Source: Ceratodon purpureus (lineage: Eukaryota > Streptophyta > Bryopsida > Pseudoditrichales > Ditrichaceae). Taken from it: a stretch of DNA of 64,000 bases. This document shows positions 39,898 through 51,946 of the stretch, one piece after another. The notes under the pieces are model-generated. The model did no database searches and was not told the DNA's origin. It saw only the letters and a program-made list of their open reading frames with translations. The DNA is taken from the NCBI GenBank assembly GCA_014871385.1, contig CM026422.1:23181014-23245013 (forward strand), in the 5' to 3' direction. Positions within the stretch are counted from its first letter, which is position 1, and each line of letters starts with the position of its first letter. A program made the translations under genes and the position numbers.

Positions 39898-40679
39898 AGT
39901 GAAAATTCACGAAAATGTTAAACCATCACATTCAACATGCAATGGCCAACGCATCTTGGGTTGAAAAGACCGGTAAAAAAATGCTTATTTCTAACACACC
40001 ATGTATTTGTCGCCATCAAAACCTCTCCATACTATAACGCTACCATCGTCAGAAAAATTTAACGGCTTCAAATTGATTGATATCATTGTATACACTATTG
40101 CAGATATCAGGTATTGTGCGCATATTATATATGCAGCAAGGCAAAACACATACATGTTAGTTTCACAATCAAGTGAAAAATAGGTATGTTCACCATAACA
40201 AGTTTCCCTTGTGAATGGGTATATCAACTTTGCTTTGTGAATGGGTATATCAACTTTGCTTTGTGAATGGGTGGATGCCCCATTTGTCAAAATGATGTTC
40301 AGTAATTATATGTGCCAGAATAAAAATAAATTAAAAGATGGTGGTCAGATTGCCGAAGAAGATAGTCTTGCGGAAGTTGGACCGTCGCATGCCAGCTGGG
40401 ATGTCAATTCAAGGAGGGGCAGATTCCTTAATTCTGACGACCATATATTCCCTTTTCGCCTCCATAGTCCATAATATTATTTTCCTATGGGCTCTTGTCT
40501 ACCTGAAATCCCTTAAAAACAAATTAAACAACTCTTGTGGGCTCACTAGCTGAGATCCCAATGTTTTATTTTGTATTATTTAATTGGTGGGATTATTTTG
40601 AGCCTGCTCTAGCATGTTCATGGGCAATGATTGGGTGGAGAATTTTTTGTAACCTTTTCTTTTGGCATACTCATGGTCT
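39898..40679. other. Intergenic DNA with a short tandem repeat
   Basis: Contains the 26-bp tandem repeat listed separately. Short frames here have no recognisable protein. Confidence 0.4.
40211..40273 (+). repeat. 26-bp tandem repeat, about 2.4 copies
   Basis: The unit GTGAATGGGTATATCAACTT plus TGCTTT is repeated perfectly twice and then partly. A diverged relative (GACTTTGCTTTGTGGATGGA) lies near 37,214-37,235. Confidence 0.8.
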
Positions 40680-41060
40680 AAGGTTGATTGTCCTAAAACC
40701 ACCACCTCCCCCATTTCTGACATGTAGATCTTTCTTTCGCCACCACAGTTGAGACCTAGAACCGCCAATTTCACAATTCAAATAGACCAATCATTGCAAA
40801 AAAAAGTTGGTGGTTTTGGGTATTATCATAAGTGAAAATTCGTACTAAGTACATAGTGTGACAATGGGAAAACATGTAGATCAGTTTTGGGTCACGAAGT
40901 ACTTTTGCCTTCAGAAATTTGAACCTATTTCAAGTTGGAAAGAAAGATTTGCATTCTCCTAGAAAACAACTTTCATACATGGGAAAAATATACCCAAAAG
41001 ATAACCCTGCAAAAAAAAGCTCAAAATCCTTGAGTTTGTGGTTTTAGGACAATCGACCTT
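40680..41060. mobile_element. Candidate MITE with 25-bp inverted ends
   Basis: AAGGTTGATTGTCCTAAAAC at the left is matched in inverted form by GTTTTAGGACAATCGACCTT at the right, extending over about 25 bp with very few mismatches. The 381-bp interval has no coding potential. No convincing target-site duplication was found, so a chance or non-transposon inverted repeat remains possible. Confidence 0.45.
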
Positions 41061-41322
41061 ATTCTTTGCAACCCTGGCACAACAAGTTCACAAATTGGAG
41101 TAAGGAGTTTATTACTCAAGAGCCAATTTTATGGCCAAGATGAAACTGCCAAGCACCCTGCAACACTTCAAGGTGCTTGTACTCCATCATGTGGTAGTTT
41201 AAAGTCATCTTGGACTGTGATGGATAAAATTAGAAAATATTTGTTGATGTATAATTTCACAACTAATAAGCTACCATTCATTATGAGTATGATTAATAAG
41301 GACCTTTGATGATTTGGAAGTA

Positions 41323-42252
41323 TTAACCCCTAACTAGCCTTAAAACCCAAAATGGATTTTTGCAATTTCCGGCAGTCTAAATGGGGAGGTTAAAAGTAAT
41401 ATTTTTTTTCAAGATCTCTACTGGATGTTCCTTTTACAATAAGGTCTATGTGGTAAAAATTTTGAAGCCAAATTTCAATTTTAGAACCTTCATCTAGAAA
41501 TTTTAGGTTTCAAATCCAAAACGGATAGTCTAAAATTAGGTTTTTTAAAAAAAACGAAAATTGAAATATGTTCATAACCAAATCACTACTCAAATTCCAT
41601 AATGACCCAAGTCAAAAAGTTTACCAATTTTACAAGGGCAGCCTCCAAAACTTACAAAGACAAGCTTCAAAGTTTTTAGTAGTTTTTGAATTTTTCCTTT
41701 AAAAATTTGTCAAAATTCGAGATTTTTGAATTTTTATAATTTTTTTTTGAAAATCACAAATTCATAAAGGTATGTACTCACCATTCATTTTTTCTTTAGC
41801 TCATAAATTGTTTTTTTAATGCATGTTTTACAATTTTGTCAATTTTATACCTTATAGAAAATAATTTGTATGAAGGTCTAAAAAGCATTTTGAGTCCCTA
41901 AAATTTTGCATGAGCATACCTAACTTAGTTAGCTACATGGAAAAAAACGTGACCAAAATGTTTGAAGTAATAATCATCAAGTCTCCCTTTGGCCCATTTG
42001 CACCATGCCTCTCAGCCAAGGCCTAGAAAAAATATTTGCCGAAACTTTGAACATTACGATCTCACTAATGAAAAACATCCAAAGGTTGAAATCTGGATCA
42101 GTTCTTCCAAGTAAGGTTAGGTACAAGATCTTACGGTTGAAATTCCAAAAAAAGTAAAAAACATTGTTTCATATCCTCAGGAGGGCATAGTGGTAAAAAT
42201 TGCAGTTTTGAAGATTCAAGCTCTCAAAAACACAAGGAAATTTAGGGGTTAA
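41323..42252. mobile_element. TTAA-bounded TIR element, copy H (930 bp)
   Basis: Left end TTAACCCCTAA; right end TTTAGGGGTTAA. The AT-rich interior has the same style as other copies and no open frame of note. Confidence 0.55.
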
Positions 42253-43688
42253 TTGTTTATTTGAGTTATACTCACTTGTCTTAAGTTCTAGAGTCTTTAA
42301 GGGAGCTTTATAAATAAAGTGTAGACATCCAATATGGTGCGTCATCTAATGAAACCTTACAATTTCCTCTACAATTGATGTAGCATAATTTAAGTCTATC
42401 ATTTCCACAACCGTCTAGAATGATTTTCAACAGTTAGATGAGTCGTATTACAATGTCTACTTTGATGCCTTTACTATCTACATTGTTGCCACTTTTATTC
42501 TATACTTTGGCAATTTATAGCAACTCCAGCTCGATTGATTTCCATTTCAAAATGCTAAAACATGAAAAATATTTACATGAACCTATTCCATTTTCTACAC
42601 AAGAAACAACTTATTCTAGCTACAAAAGGTACATCTTTACCATATTGAGTCTATTCTGCCAACTTTTATTAAGTGTATTGTTCAGTAGCCACTTCCTATA
42701 GTGGACATTGGATCCCAATAGTCATTTCCTTGAAATTAAAGGTTTTGCGTTGTTGTTCTCAATTAATGATGACGACAATATGGTGGAGAATGTTGAATAG
42801 GATGTCCACCTATCTTAAGCAAGAATAGCCTCTTATCATTTGAAACCATAATTCTATGAATGCTTTTCACCTCTTCCGGCTCTTTCTCCTTTTCTTCTTC
42901 ATATCACATGCAATTCAACCCACTCTTGACCTACTCCTTAACTCCACCTATGCACCCCAAACTTCCACTTTAATTGCATTCTCGAGTCTTCTTCAGCCAG
43001 TAGCTGGATTGGCTTGTTCCTTTGACTCAATTTGCAATGAAATTCTGTTTCACCTGTTTCAAAAAGAAAAGAAAATAACTGCATTCTCGTTGAGGCTAGA
43101 CTCTGGAGTCTTGGAAATTAGTGACAATAGAGCCAATGGATCCTATTTAAGATCCAAGATTTGGGAGGTGCTTACCCATATCATGAACTCACTTGAATTG
43201 CAAAATCCAACTATCATCACTTAGAGTAGTTTGATATATTCAATCCATCTTGAGGAGAGCAAAACTTCTCCTATTGACCATGGCCCATTCACACCCAGTC
43301 ACTTGATGCACATCCGTATGGTAATGTAGTGGTAGAAAAAATATTATTTAAATACAGTCTCCAATGGTGAGGGATTGTAGGAATGCAAGGAAATACTTCA
43401 CAATCAAACAAACAGGATGGTTAGTTTAGTGGACTTGCAGCAGCCGAAGGGAATGCATTTGTTTATAGCCCAATTAAACAAGTTTGAATTGTTCTTTTAT
43501 TTCTTCGTTGGCAGGGATACAAAATTGTTGAAGTGTGGCCTGCTTGCGTGATGTGAATGGGCCATCAATAGCAAATGAATGTAATGAAGTGCAACACATT
43601 TGGTCCTATGGCTGAATCATTTTCCCTTCATGTGATATTGTTGGTAGTATTGCAAATGCTTGAAGCATAAGATGAGTTAATAAAACAT
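42253..43688. other. Intergenic DNA, no gene recognised
   Basis: Two plus-strand frames of 87 and 122 codons (42438 and 42856) begin with hydrophobic segments but match no family I know. They are probably chance frames in low-complexity DNA. Confidence 0.35.
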
Positions 43689-44519
43689 TTAACCCCTAAA
43701 GTTTTTGGCATCAAAATTCTGTAATTTTCTCTTAAAAGTTTCATTGCAAAGTAAACAAATTTAATTTGTGACGTATTTTAAAGAGTGTAACCGTAGGATT
43801 AAGTACCAAACTTGTAAATGTACTGTGTACATGAACATGCACATCAAATCTTAGATAAGAACTCCACACCTTTTGTGAGATTGTGATGTTGAAGTTGGAA
43901 AAAAATTCTTTCATTTTATAGTAGAAAAGGACAACAGTGTTTTGGGACCAAAAAAACCATTTTTCCAACTAGATATGAATGGAGGCTCTTCAAATTCTTG
44001 TTCCTAGGTGTATATCTTCAAAATTTTACCTTCATTGGACATGTATAACCTTGAGAAAAAACATTATTTTTGACATCGGGGTATGCTGAAATTCATATAC
44101 AAAGGCTAGTTTTGACAATGAAAAAGGTTTGTAAAAAATTATTGTATTGAAAATCCAAACGGCAAAAACATACCTTGGTACCTATTTTACATGTTGGAAA
44201 AAAAAGAGTTGGAAAAAAGTAAAATCTTAATTTTTGGTGAATTTTTGAAGTTTTTGCAATCTAATAAATTTGGGCAGATTTTGAGTATAAACAAGCATAT
44301 ATTGTTTTAAGCATGCCCTAATAGTGTTTTCAAACTTCGACAATGAATATCACCTAAAGTACGAGAAATTTTGAAGCATGAATGATCTTGTTAGAAAGAT
44401 ATAATAATTGTCTATATTATACCAAAATTATAGCTTCATTGTGTAAAAATTGGTTTCCTCGGAGCTTGATCAAACCCTAAATCAACCCATTTTTGTTGAG
44501 TTGATGCTTTAGGAATTAA
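43689..44519 (+). mobile_element. TTAA-bounded TIR element, copy C (831 bp)
   Basis: Left end TTAACCCCTAAAG; right end CTTTAGGAATTAA. Almost the whole length aligns by eye with copy A, with shared blocks AACCGTAGGAT, GGAGGCTCTTCAAATTCTTG, AATTTTTGGTGAATTTTTGA and AAATCAACCCATTTTTGTTG. Non-coding. Confidence 0.65.
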
Positions 44520-44802
44520 AAGAATTATGCCCTCACATCACAACTTCATCGGGGGAAATGCGGGCGAAGGAACTATAAGGGAACATCGGACGGTGGCGAT
44601 TGGTCCTTGGGAGTGGGTAAGTTCCTGGTAGTCGGAAAGTAAGAGTTTGTTATGTTTTGGTTACTTTTTGGTACCTTTGGTAAATTATTTTGCCATCTGG
44701 CTTTTCATTGCCACAGAGAAAAAATATAAATAAATAAACTGGTCACAAACTGCTTCAAATACCGGATGCCTTTACAAATAAATATACCAGAACCTTGTGG
44801 CT
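44520..44802. other. Flank of the long-TIR element
   Basis: Nothing is recognised apart from the left target-site copy CTTGTGGCT at 44794-44802. Confidence 0.4.
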
Positions 44803-46100
44803 GGGTCTCTCTATCTCTCCCCTACGAGCGTTGCACTTCCTTTATTCGAGGGCAGGGGCAGCCCCGTCGCTCCCGACCCTCCCACCGTCCCGACCCTCCC
44901 CGCGCCCGTCCCTGTCGAGCCCCTGTCCACGGTTCTCATCCGCCGTTCTCCCCTTCCCGCCCATTCTGCCACCCCCTCCCTCCGAAGCTCCTCTCCCCGC
45001 ACTCGCTTTCCCGCACCTGCCCTCTCCCCGCAGCGCCGCTCTGCCCCTCGCCCTCGCACTCTCCTCCTCAACGCCGCTCCGCTCCTCCCCTGCACCTCGC
45101 CCCTGCACCACCGCTCCTGCACCTCGCCCTTGTACATGCTTCACCGCTCTTCGCCTCTGCACCTGCTCTTCAGCTCCACCCTGAAGGCTCCCCGCAGCAA
45201 CTCAAACACCCCATATTCTATACACATAAAATTTTCAAGAGAGTTGTGTTCATTCCACAAATTCAATAAACTGCGACAGAGTTAGATCAAGGCTCTTGTT
45301 TACAACCGTAAATTGTTCTCCTTCAACTCAGCTTGACAGAAGTTTAATCATCTTTCACAATTCCTCCCTTTGAAGATTCATTCAGGCAAGACTCTGCTCA
45401 GACGATGACCAGGCTCGTCTATCGATTGTTATGTGATTGTCAACTTGTGGACTTGTAATTCCTCTTCTCCGAATTCAACTTGCAGTATGTTGGTAAGGAC
45501 CAAGTTGCGTCTTCCAGTAGCTGAAGGTGGTCTAGGTTGAATCATCTTTTCGGTGTTGTATGATCATCAGGTTTTCCATCAAAGAGGAAGAGCCTGAATC
45601 GATCAAGAGTCTGACGAAGTGGGTTGAGCTATGGAGTAGACCGGCGCTGTGATCTAGATACCACTTGCTACCATTAATGTCGACTTTGCTCTGAGGTGGA
45701 GTTCGTGATTCTTGAAGGTAACAGGTTGGTAAGCAGCGGCTTGTTTCTAGAGGAAGAGAGCTTCGACGTTGGTGTTTTGAAAGGTGGTGTGGGAAGCGGC
45801 GAGGAGCGGTGGTGCAGGGGCGAGGTGCAGGGGAGGAGCGGAGCGGCGTTGAGGAGGAGAGTGCGAGGGCGAGGAGCGGAGCGGCGCTGCGGGGAGAGGG
45901 CAGGTGCGGGAAAGCGAGTGCGGGGAGAGGAGCTTCGGAGGGAGGGGGTGGCAGAATGGGCGGGAAGGGGAGAACGGCGGATGAGAACCGTGGACAGGGG
46001 CTCGACAGGGACGGGCGCGGGGAGGGTCGGGAGCGACGGGGCTGCCCCTGCCCTCGAATAAAGGAAGTGCAACGCTCGTAGGGGAGAGATAGAGAGACCC
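44803..46100. mobile_element. Mutator-like element with roughly 300-bp GC-rich TIRs
   Basis: The left arm (44803-45118) and right arm (45802-46100) are near-identical inverted repeats of about 300 bp, starting GGGTCTCTCTATCTCTCCCC. The left arm has one extra copy of a 15-16 bp unit. Both flanks carry CTTGTGGCT (44794-44802 and 46101-46109), an exact 9-bp target duplication, as in long-TIR Mutator-like elements. The arms are extremely GC-rich in an AT-rich desert. The 683-bp centre has no transposase. On its minus strand AGTGGTATCTAGATC resembles a copia-type primer-binding site, so it may hold captured DNA. Long proline-rich frames in the arms are composition artefacts. Confidence 0.85.
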
Positions 46101-47006
46101 CTTGTGGCTGGTTTCGTTTGTATTTTGGTTTACCTTTGCAACGAATTCTCGTTCATTTGTTTCCAAAAATATATATATACATACCAACCAGAACCTGAAC
46201 CTAAACCTAGACTTATGCCAAAAGAGCACTGCTGTTTTTTGCATAGAGAGCAGGCACAGTGTAAGAATACTCTACGAATTTGTTCTCTGAAGCTACGAAT
46301 AAAAATTATCATTGATCTGTGAGACCTACACTTACCATACAATGATGCAATCTTATGTGATCACACAGGGTCATTATTCTAGTCGTGATGATATGCTGCG
46401 AACTACATCCATTTTCAACAATCAGTTATTAAAATACTGGGCTCCAGCCGACATTCTGGACAGAAATTATGGGATCTTAAGATTGGGATGTACGGCCTGC
46501 CAAATTCATAAATCAAGTAATTAGATGATTCTGTTTCCACATAGGAAAATCACCCTTGACTATCAAACTTGACTGCAGCTTATCACAAACTAATTGTTAC
46601 ATACCTATAAAAAGTCAATCCCAAATAAAATCAGATGCTTAAGCACATGGTAAACATGTCTATCATTAGCCAAGTCTAGATTTCTGGTTTACATGTGACT
46701 CAGCTGAAGATTTGTGATGATTGTTTTGATTACTAAGGTGATGAACATTTTGCAAAAAATATCATGTAGGGATATCACTGTTTCTACATGCACACAAAAG
46801 CCTGCCATTAAACTACATGAGGGGTCAAGTTTTCACCTTAGATGTTATGTAGTATTCACAAATCAATTAAAAAATTGACCCATGGTGCCAACATTAAAAT
46901 TAAAACTTGAACTTCATGATTTGATGATATGCCCTCTGTTTACAAATTCACTTTAAACCAATATTGGACTACATTGCATGTGTAATACATATGAACTTGA
47001 AGTCAT
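46101..47006. other. Intergenic DNA, no gene recognised
   Basis: Includes a short (AT)n run near 46,170. No supported coding sequence. Confidence 0.4.
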
Positions 47007-47992
47007 TTAACCCGTTCAGGACAATTGTCCACAATTGGGCTTTCTGAAAATTTTAGGCATGTACCTACAATTTTAATTTTGAATGTGTTTTTTTGAATAA
47101 AAATTTGGTTGAAGGAAATTGCAAGAACTTTGCGGAAATGCAAGTTTTTTTTAACTAGATATTAGAAAAAAGTATTTATAGTGCATTTAGCATTTTTATT
47201 TACTTTTTGGGCAACTTCAAAATTTTGCTATATCCCTCGACTACCTTTGGGATTTTTTATGAAAGCAGCCAACATGATTGGCTTTGAGATCATCAACAAA
47301 TATAAAAAGTTCTATAGTGGCAGAATTTTATTACATGAAGACTCAAAATTTCTCACCCTCTTTTGAAAGGGACACAAGAAAAGGTTCTTTTATCTCGTAA
47401 AAGGTAAAGGTTTAGTTCTTCACTATAAGAACAAACATAAACCGAACAAATACAAATATTGATTTTGACAAAAGTAATAAAATGAATAATAGCACTAATA
47501 TGTACTCATGTTCCTTTCACAATTGTTGCCATAATGCAACCTTGCAACTTATTATAAATTGTCAAATTTGGTGTACAACTAACGAACATCATACATATCA
47601 TATGAGTGGAAAACCTCCAACTTATATAGTACAAAAATTTCACACGAAGAGAAGTCAAAGGCTACGGATCCTTTTGTGGTATATAGAAAAAAAAATGTTT
47701 ATAAAAAAACCAAAAACAAAAATCACCTGTGTATTTTTGTTGTTGTTGTAAATACCACTTATGGGCTACTAGGTTTTATAAAATGAAGATCAATAGACCT
47801 TGAAAGCTGAAGACAAACCAAGTTACCAAAAGACCATTGAAGACTTCAAGTAAAGAAAATGAATAATCTTACATCTTTTAAAGGTAAAATTTCCAAAAAG
47901 ATATAATATAAGATTTAAAAAAATATTAAAAAAAACCTTATAATGATTTTGGTTCCACAAAAATAACAAATAATGCACTCAGAGGGAATTAA
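47007..47992 (-). mobile_element. TTAA-bounded TIR element, copy I (about 986 bp)
   Basis: The left end TTAACCCGTTCAGGACAATT is the inverse of the right ends of copies B and E (AGGACAATGGG and related), so it lies in reverse orientation. The right end is less certain; the best candidate is GGGAATTAA at 47984-47992. Confidence 0.4.
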
Positions 47993-48054
47993 ATGAAATA
48001 ATTCTTAAATTGTTTTGATTATTATCTCATAAAAAACACTTCAAAACTACTCTT

Positions 48055-48560
48055 TTAATCCCTAATGTCAAAATCAACCCGATCAGGATTGATTTCGGTC
48101 CTGTCAAGCTTGCAGTTACTAAATTTAGATCAAATGAAGTTTTATTTTTGGAAAATTGTAGATTTTTTTCATACCTTTCCAAAAAGTCATCTCATGCTTC
48201 AAAATTCCTCATACTTTAGGAGATATCCACAGTCAAAGTTTGAAGACACTATTTGAAATCTTCCCAAAACTGCCCAAACTGTGGTATATGCTCATTTATT
48301 CTCAAAAACTGCCCAAAATCAATTAAATTGGAGAAACTTCAAAAATTCACCAAAAATTGAGATTTTACTTTTTCCCAAGTTTTGTTTTTTTTCAAGTAAA
48401 TAGGGTTTTCAGGCATGATCTCATGGTTTGGATTTTCAATCCAATTATTCTTCACATGCCTTTTTAATTGTCAAAGATTGGCCTTTGTAGTTGAATTTCA
48501 GCATACCTCTATGTGAATAATCAAGCATTTCTTTAGGTTTTGCAGGTCTAAATATACTAT
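48055..48560 (-). mobile_element. TTAA-type element, reversed partial copy D
   Basis: It starts TTAATCCCTAATG and reads as the complement of copy A and C right halves, with shared blocks TTCAAAATTCCTCATACTTT, CACCAAAAATTGAGATTTTA and TTTGAAGACACTATTTGAA. Homology fades near 48,560 and no second terminus was found. Confidence 0.45.
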
Positions 48561-49602
48561 TAGAAAGACACATGTGGAAACGTTGTAAAGTATTATTATA
48601 ATGGATTGGTAAATAATAGAATGTGAAGTGAAAAGAATCATTGATTTTCTCTTACTTCAATACAATCAAAAGAATTTTTAGGTTAAAAATACTATTTTGT
48701 ATTTTATATTTATCATTCTATTTTGTGTCTAAAATAACTCTAAAAATAATTTCAAATGACTTAAAATTGATAAAACATTACTAATTTTTCATATTTTTGT
48801 TTTTCTATCCTTAAAACTTTAAATTTTTTTGTTCTTATTTTAGAATTATTTATGAACAACCCTCCTATCCAACTATCATTTCAAATTTGGCCCACAAAGT
48901 ACTTGTACATACTAAAATTTGTAGTCAATCAATGATTGTAGTGAGTAAAAAATTATTTTACTAAATTTTCAAAAGTAGAATTGCCTTACTTATTTCGAAG
49001 GTCGATACTATTTTATCTTGCTAAATGTAGTTTTGATGCCTCTTTAAAGCGGAAGCCCAGAGTGCAGACAAGGAGTTACATACGATTACTTCACTTGGAG
49101 GTCAAAAGAAACTTGACTACTTATGTGATTGGACCAAAGATCCGAGAGAGGTGTAAAACCCTCATAGAATTAGGGTTACAAATGACAGAGGCACATTTAC
49201 CCTTTATATAACCATAACTCAGATTTAATGGATGAGTACAATCAACCTCCCAAGGCCGCAAACAACTTATGCAATTCAGGTTGCACATTCATAATTTAAT
49301 ATCATGTACATTAGCATCAAACCAGATCAAGTACTGCTAGAATATACTTGAAGGTGTACAATCTCTGATGTTCCTTGTCCATAACATGAGTTTCTGATTA
49401 GTAACCTGAATTTAGCGACGGTACTACTAATCAGTGCTGAAAACTCACTTCAGTGATTTGATCAATGTCTAAAGCAGTTCATGTGTCTGGTGAGAGTTGG
49501 AATTAGGGGATACCATACGTGGATAGGAGGTTCGTTCACCACAGAACAATTTTTTTTGTGTTTTGGACAAACAAGGTTTGTCTTTCAAAAGAATTTTTAT
49601 TT

Positions 49603-49650
<48 letters not shown>

Positions 49651-51946
49651 TTTTAACTTTTTAATTTTAATTTTTTAATTCAAAAACAATCACTAACGAT
49701 TACCTTAGATGGATTAAAAATAGTCATAAAAATAATTTTACATATTTCCATTTTCCGGTCCTTAAAATTTATAATTTTTTTTTGTTTCTTTTTTAAAATT
49801 TATTTATGAATAAACCTGTTATGGACGTACGGTAAATTTTTGGTTTTTAATATTTGCTCTGTAATCCTCAAATGGCAAATGTTTGTAAGACAGAAAAGTA
49901 CAATTTTGGGCAAGTTCCTACAATGACAATTTGGAATTGCATTTTGAAAAAAGTTGCAAACTTAGGGAATTACAAGAGTAAAGGGATGTAGGTAGTAGAG
50001 GGGTGTAGCGAAAATTTGATAGTTGCTTGTCACCTAGGAGAATTGACTTAGAAAAAAATTGTTTTATGAAGGTTATGAGAAAAAAAGTAATTCCACAAAG
50101 CTTTTGTGATTTCATATGTCCTTAAAGTCACATTCAAAATAGGTTTTAATATGAACTAAAACCAGAATTTGTGAGCAAAATAGACATTTATCTTTTAGGA
50201 ATTAAATGGAATGTACTAAATGAAAAGCATAAAATGGTGCAAATTTCCACATAATGAATATTATGGTTTTGATCAATCAAGTGTATTGAGTATTAAGTTT
50301 TTAAATAAACGTCTAAAAGTTTTCCCTTATGAAAAGGTATTATTGTTCTAAAAGATTTCATGTCCAATATTGTAGTTCCAAAAGCAGTGTGTCTAGCCAG
50401 TGGAGAAGTATTTATGCTTTTTTTGAAACAAGATCCACTACTTTAAAAACGAATGTCTTGTTTCTTTTAGAAAAAACCTATCACTAAGAATGACCTATAG
50501 GCTTAGAAATTATAAGATAATCATCAAAACTATGCTATTCTATTTTCATTTTTAGTCTTCACAATTTTCTAATTCTTTTCAACATTTGTCTTTTATCATG
50601 TTGCTTTGGATTAGGACTTTGCCCTTTTATATGGATAAGGTTGTAAGTTCTTTTCTTAGTAGTAAAAGACCTTTGCTTTTCTTGTCACAAAAAATTAAAA
50701 ATTAAAAGAAGAAGAAAAAGAGGCTTGAAGTTCATCAACCACAATGAATACTTTATTATCATATACTCTCTTTGAACCAAATTGTATCAAAGGCAAACTT
50801 CATATTTAAAAAGGTTGAATACCACAATTAGACAAGAATATTATATGGGTTATACTTTATTACAAAATTAAAGTTACTTATTTAGCCTCATTTATGTGCT
50901 TCAAGAAACATTGAAAAACAAAATAGATTTCTCTTATATTAAGAAACATACAAAGGTGCACTCCTCGTGTATCTTTATCCGGTTCGACGTTCCTTCATAT
51001 CATTGTCGAACTCATTACGTTCACATTTTATTTTCTTAAAAGAAAACAAAATTTTACATTGTATTCACCAGCATTAAGATAGGTGTACTACTTGTTGCCT
51101 TTTGGCTCCATTGCTGTCCATCAACTATTTACTTTCTAAGTTTTCCATTCCCTCATGATCAAGCAAGTGATAGATCAGAGCCCAGCCCATAATGCTAGCT
51201 GCTTAACTCAACCTCACCTGAAAGTACTACATGTAATCATTAAGGTCCTAGCAGAACCCTAAACAAGGATTCGAAATTGTGAAATGCTCCTTGAACATCT
51301 AGACATTGGCATAAGAATGCCACTAAGATGGAGGGGCTATTAGTCTAGTAGAAATTGCTGGTTGTGTCTGCAAATTTCCTTGTTACTAGGAATATCCACT
51401 GTACAACTCATGGAATCAGCTGGTTTCGTCAAGAGACAACATCCTCAAAATGCCACATCTTTCACTTCTGGTGTTAACTACCAAATCGTCTCAGGCCATA
51501 CAGCAACAAAAGGGAAATCTGGCCATCAGAAAAGAGCGATTGACGTGAGGCCCTGACCACCTTGGGCTAGCCAGGCGGAAAGACCTAGTCCCCATAAAAT
51601 CGTCCTCTACGCTTCCAAAAGCCAAGCCCAATCGAGAGTCTTCTTAGATCTCCGGTGATATTGCATCAGGTTCGTATATTTGAAATCAGTAAGAATTTCG
51701 CGTGTGATTCATTGACTAAATAGCCATAAACAGCTGCCCTGCTCATGCTTGTGAAGATTGCAAGCATAACTCCAGCTCCTACCCGAGTGCCCTCGGGCGC
51801 AAATGGTGAGCGTATCTCACTTCAATTTTCAACTTTCACTTTCACCTGGAAAAAAAAAAGCACAGCACAGCCATCCAAGAAGACACGTTTACATCTGCTG
51901 CTTTCAGAAAGCCAAATAAAACATACTCGGTAACATTATCGTTACA
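48561..51946. other. AT-rich intergenic DNA with remnants
   Basis: A further degenerate TTAA-type fragment may end at 50202-50205 (TTTTAGGAATTAA), its interior near 49,900 resembling copy I. A poly-T run lies at 49605-49641. The last several hundred bases are probably the 3' UTR of the RS-domain gene. No supported gene. Confidence 0.4.
49605..49641 (+). repeat. Poly-T tract of 37 bases
   Basis: An unbroken run of T followed by further T-rich sequence to about 49,675. It could be the A-tail of a minus-strand retroposed insertion, but no body was recognised. Confidence 0.8.

Noticed and set aside
42438..43224. Two frames with hydrophobic starts that could be small secreted or membrane proteins
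   Set aside because: No known family, low-complexity surroundings and no splice or promoter support.
44766..46244. Several proline- or arginine-rich frames of 90-167 codons in the GC-rich arms
   Set aside because: They occur in several frames and on both strands because the arms are inverted repeats with very high GC; no family features are present.
30795..50205. CCCTAAA motifs as interstitial telomeric repeats
   Set aside because: Each is a single copy inside an element terminus and is never in tandem.
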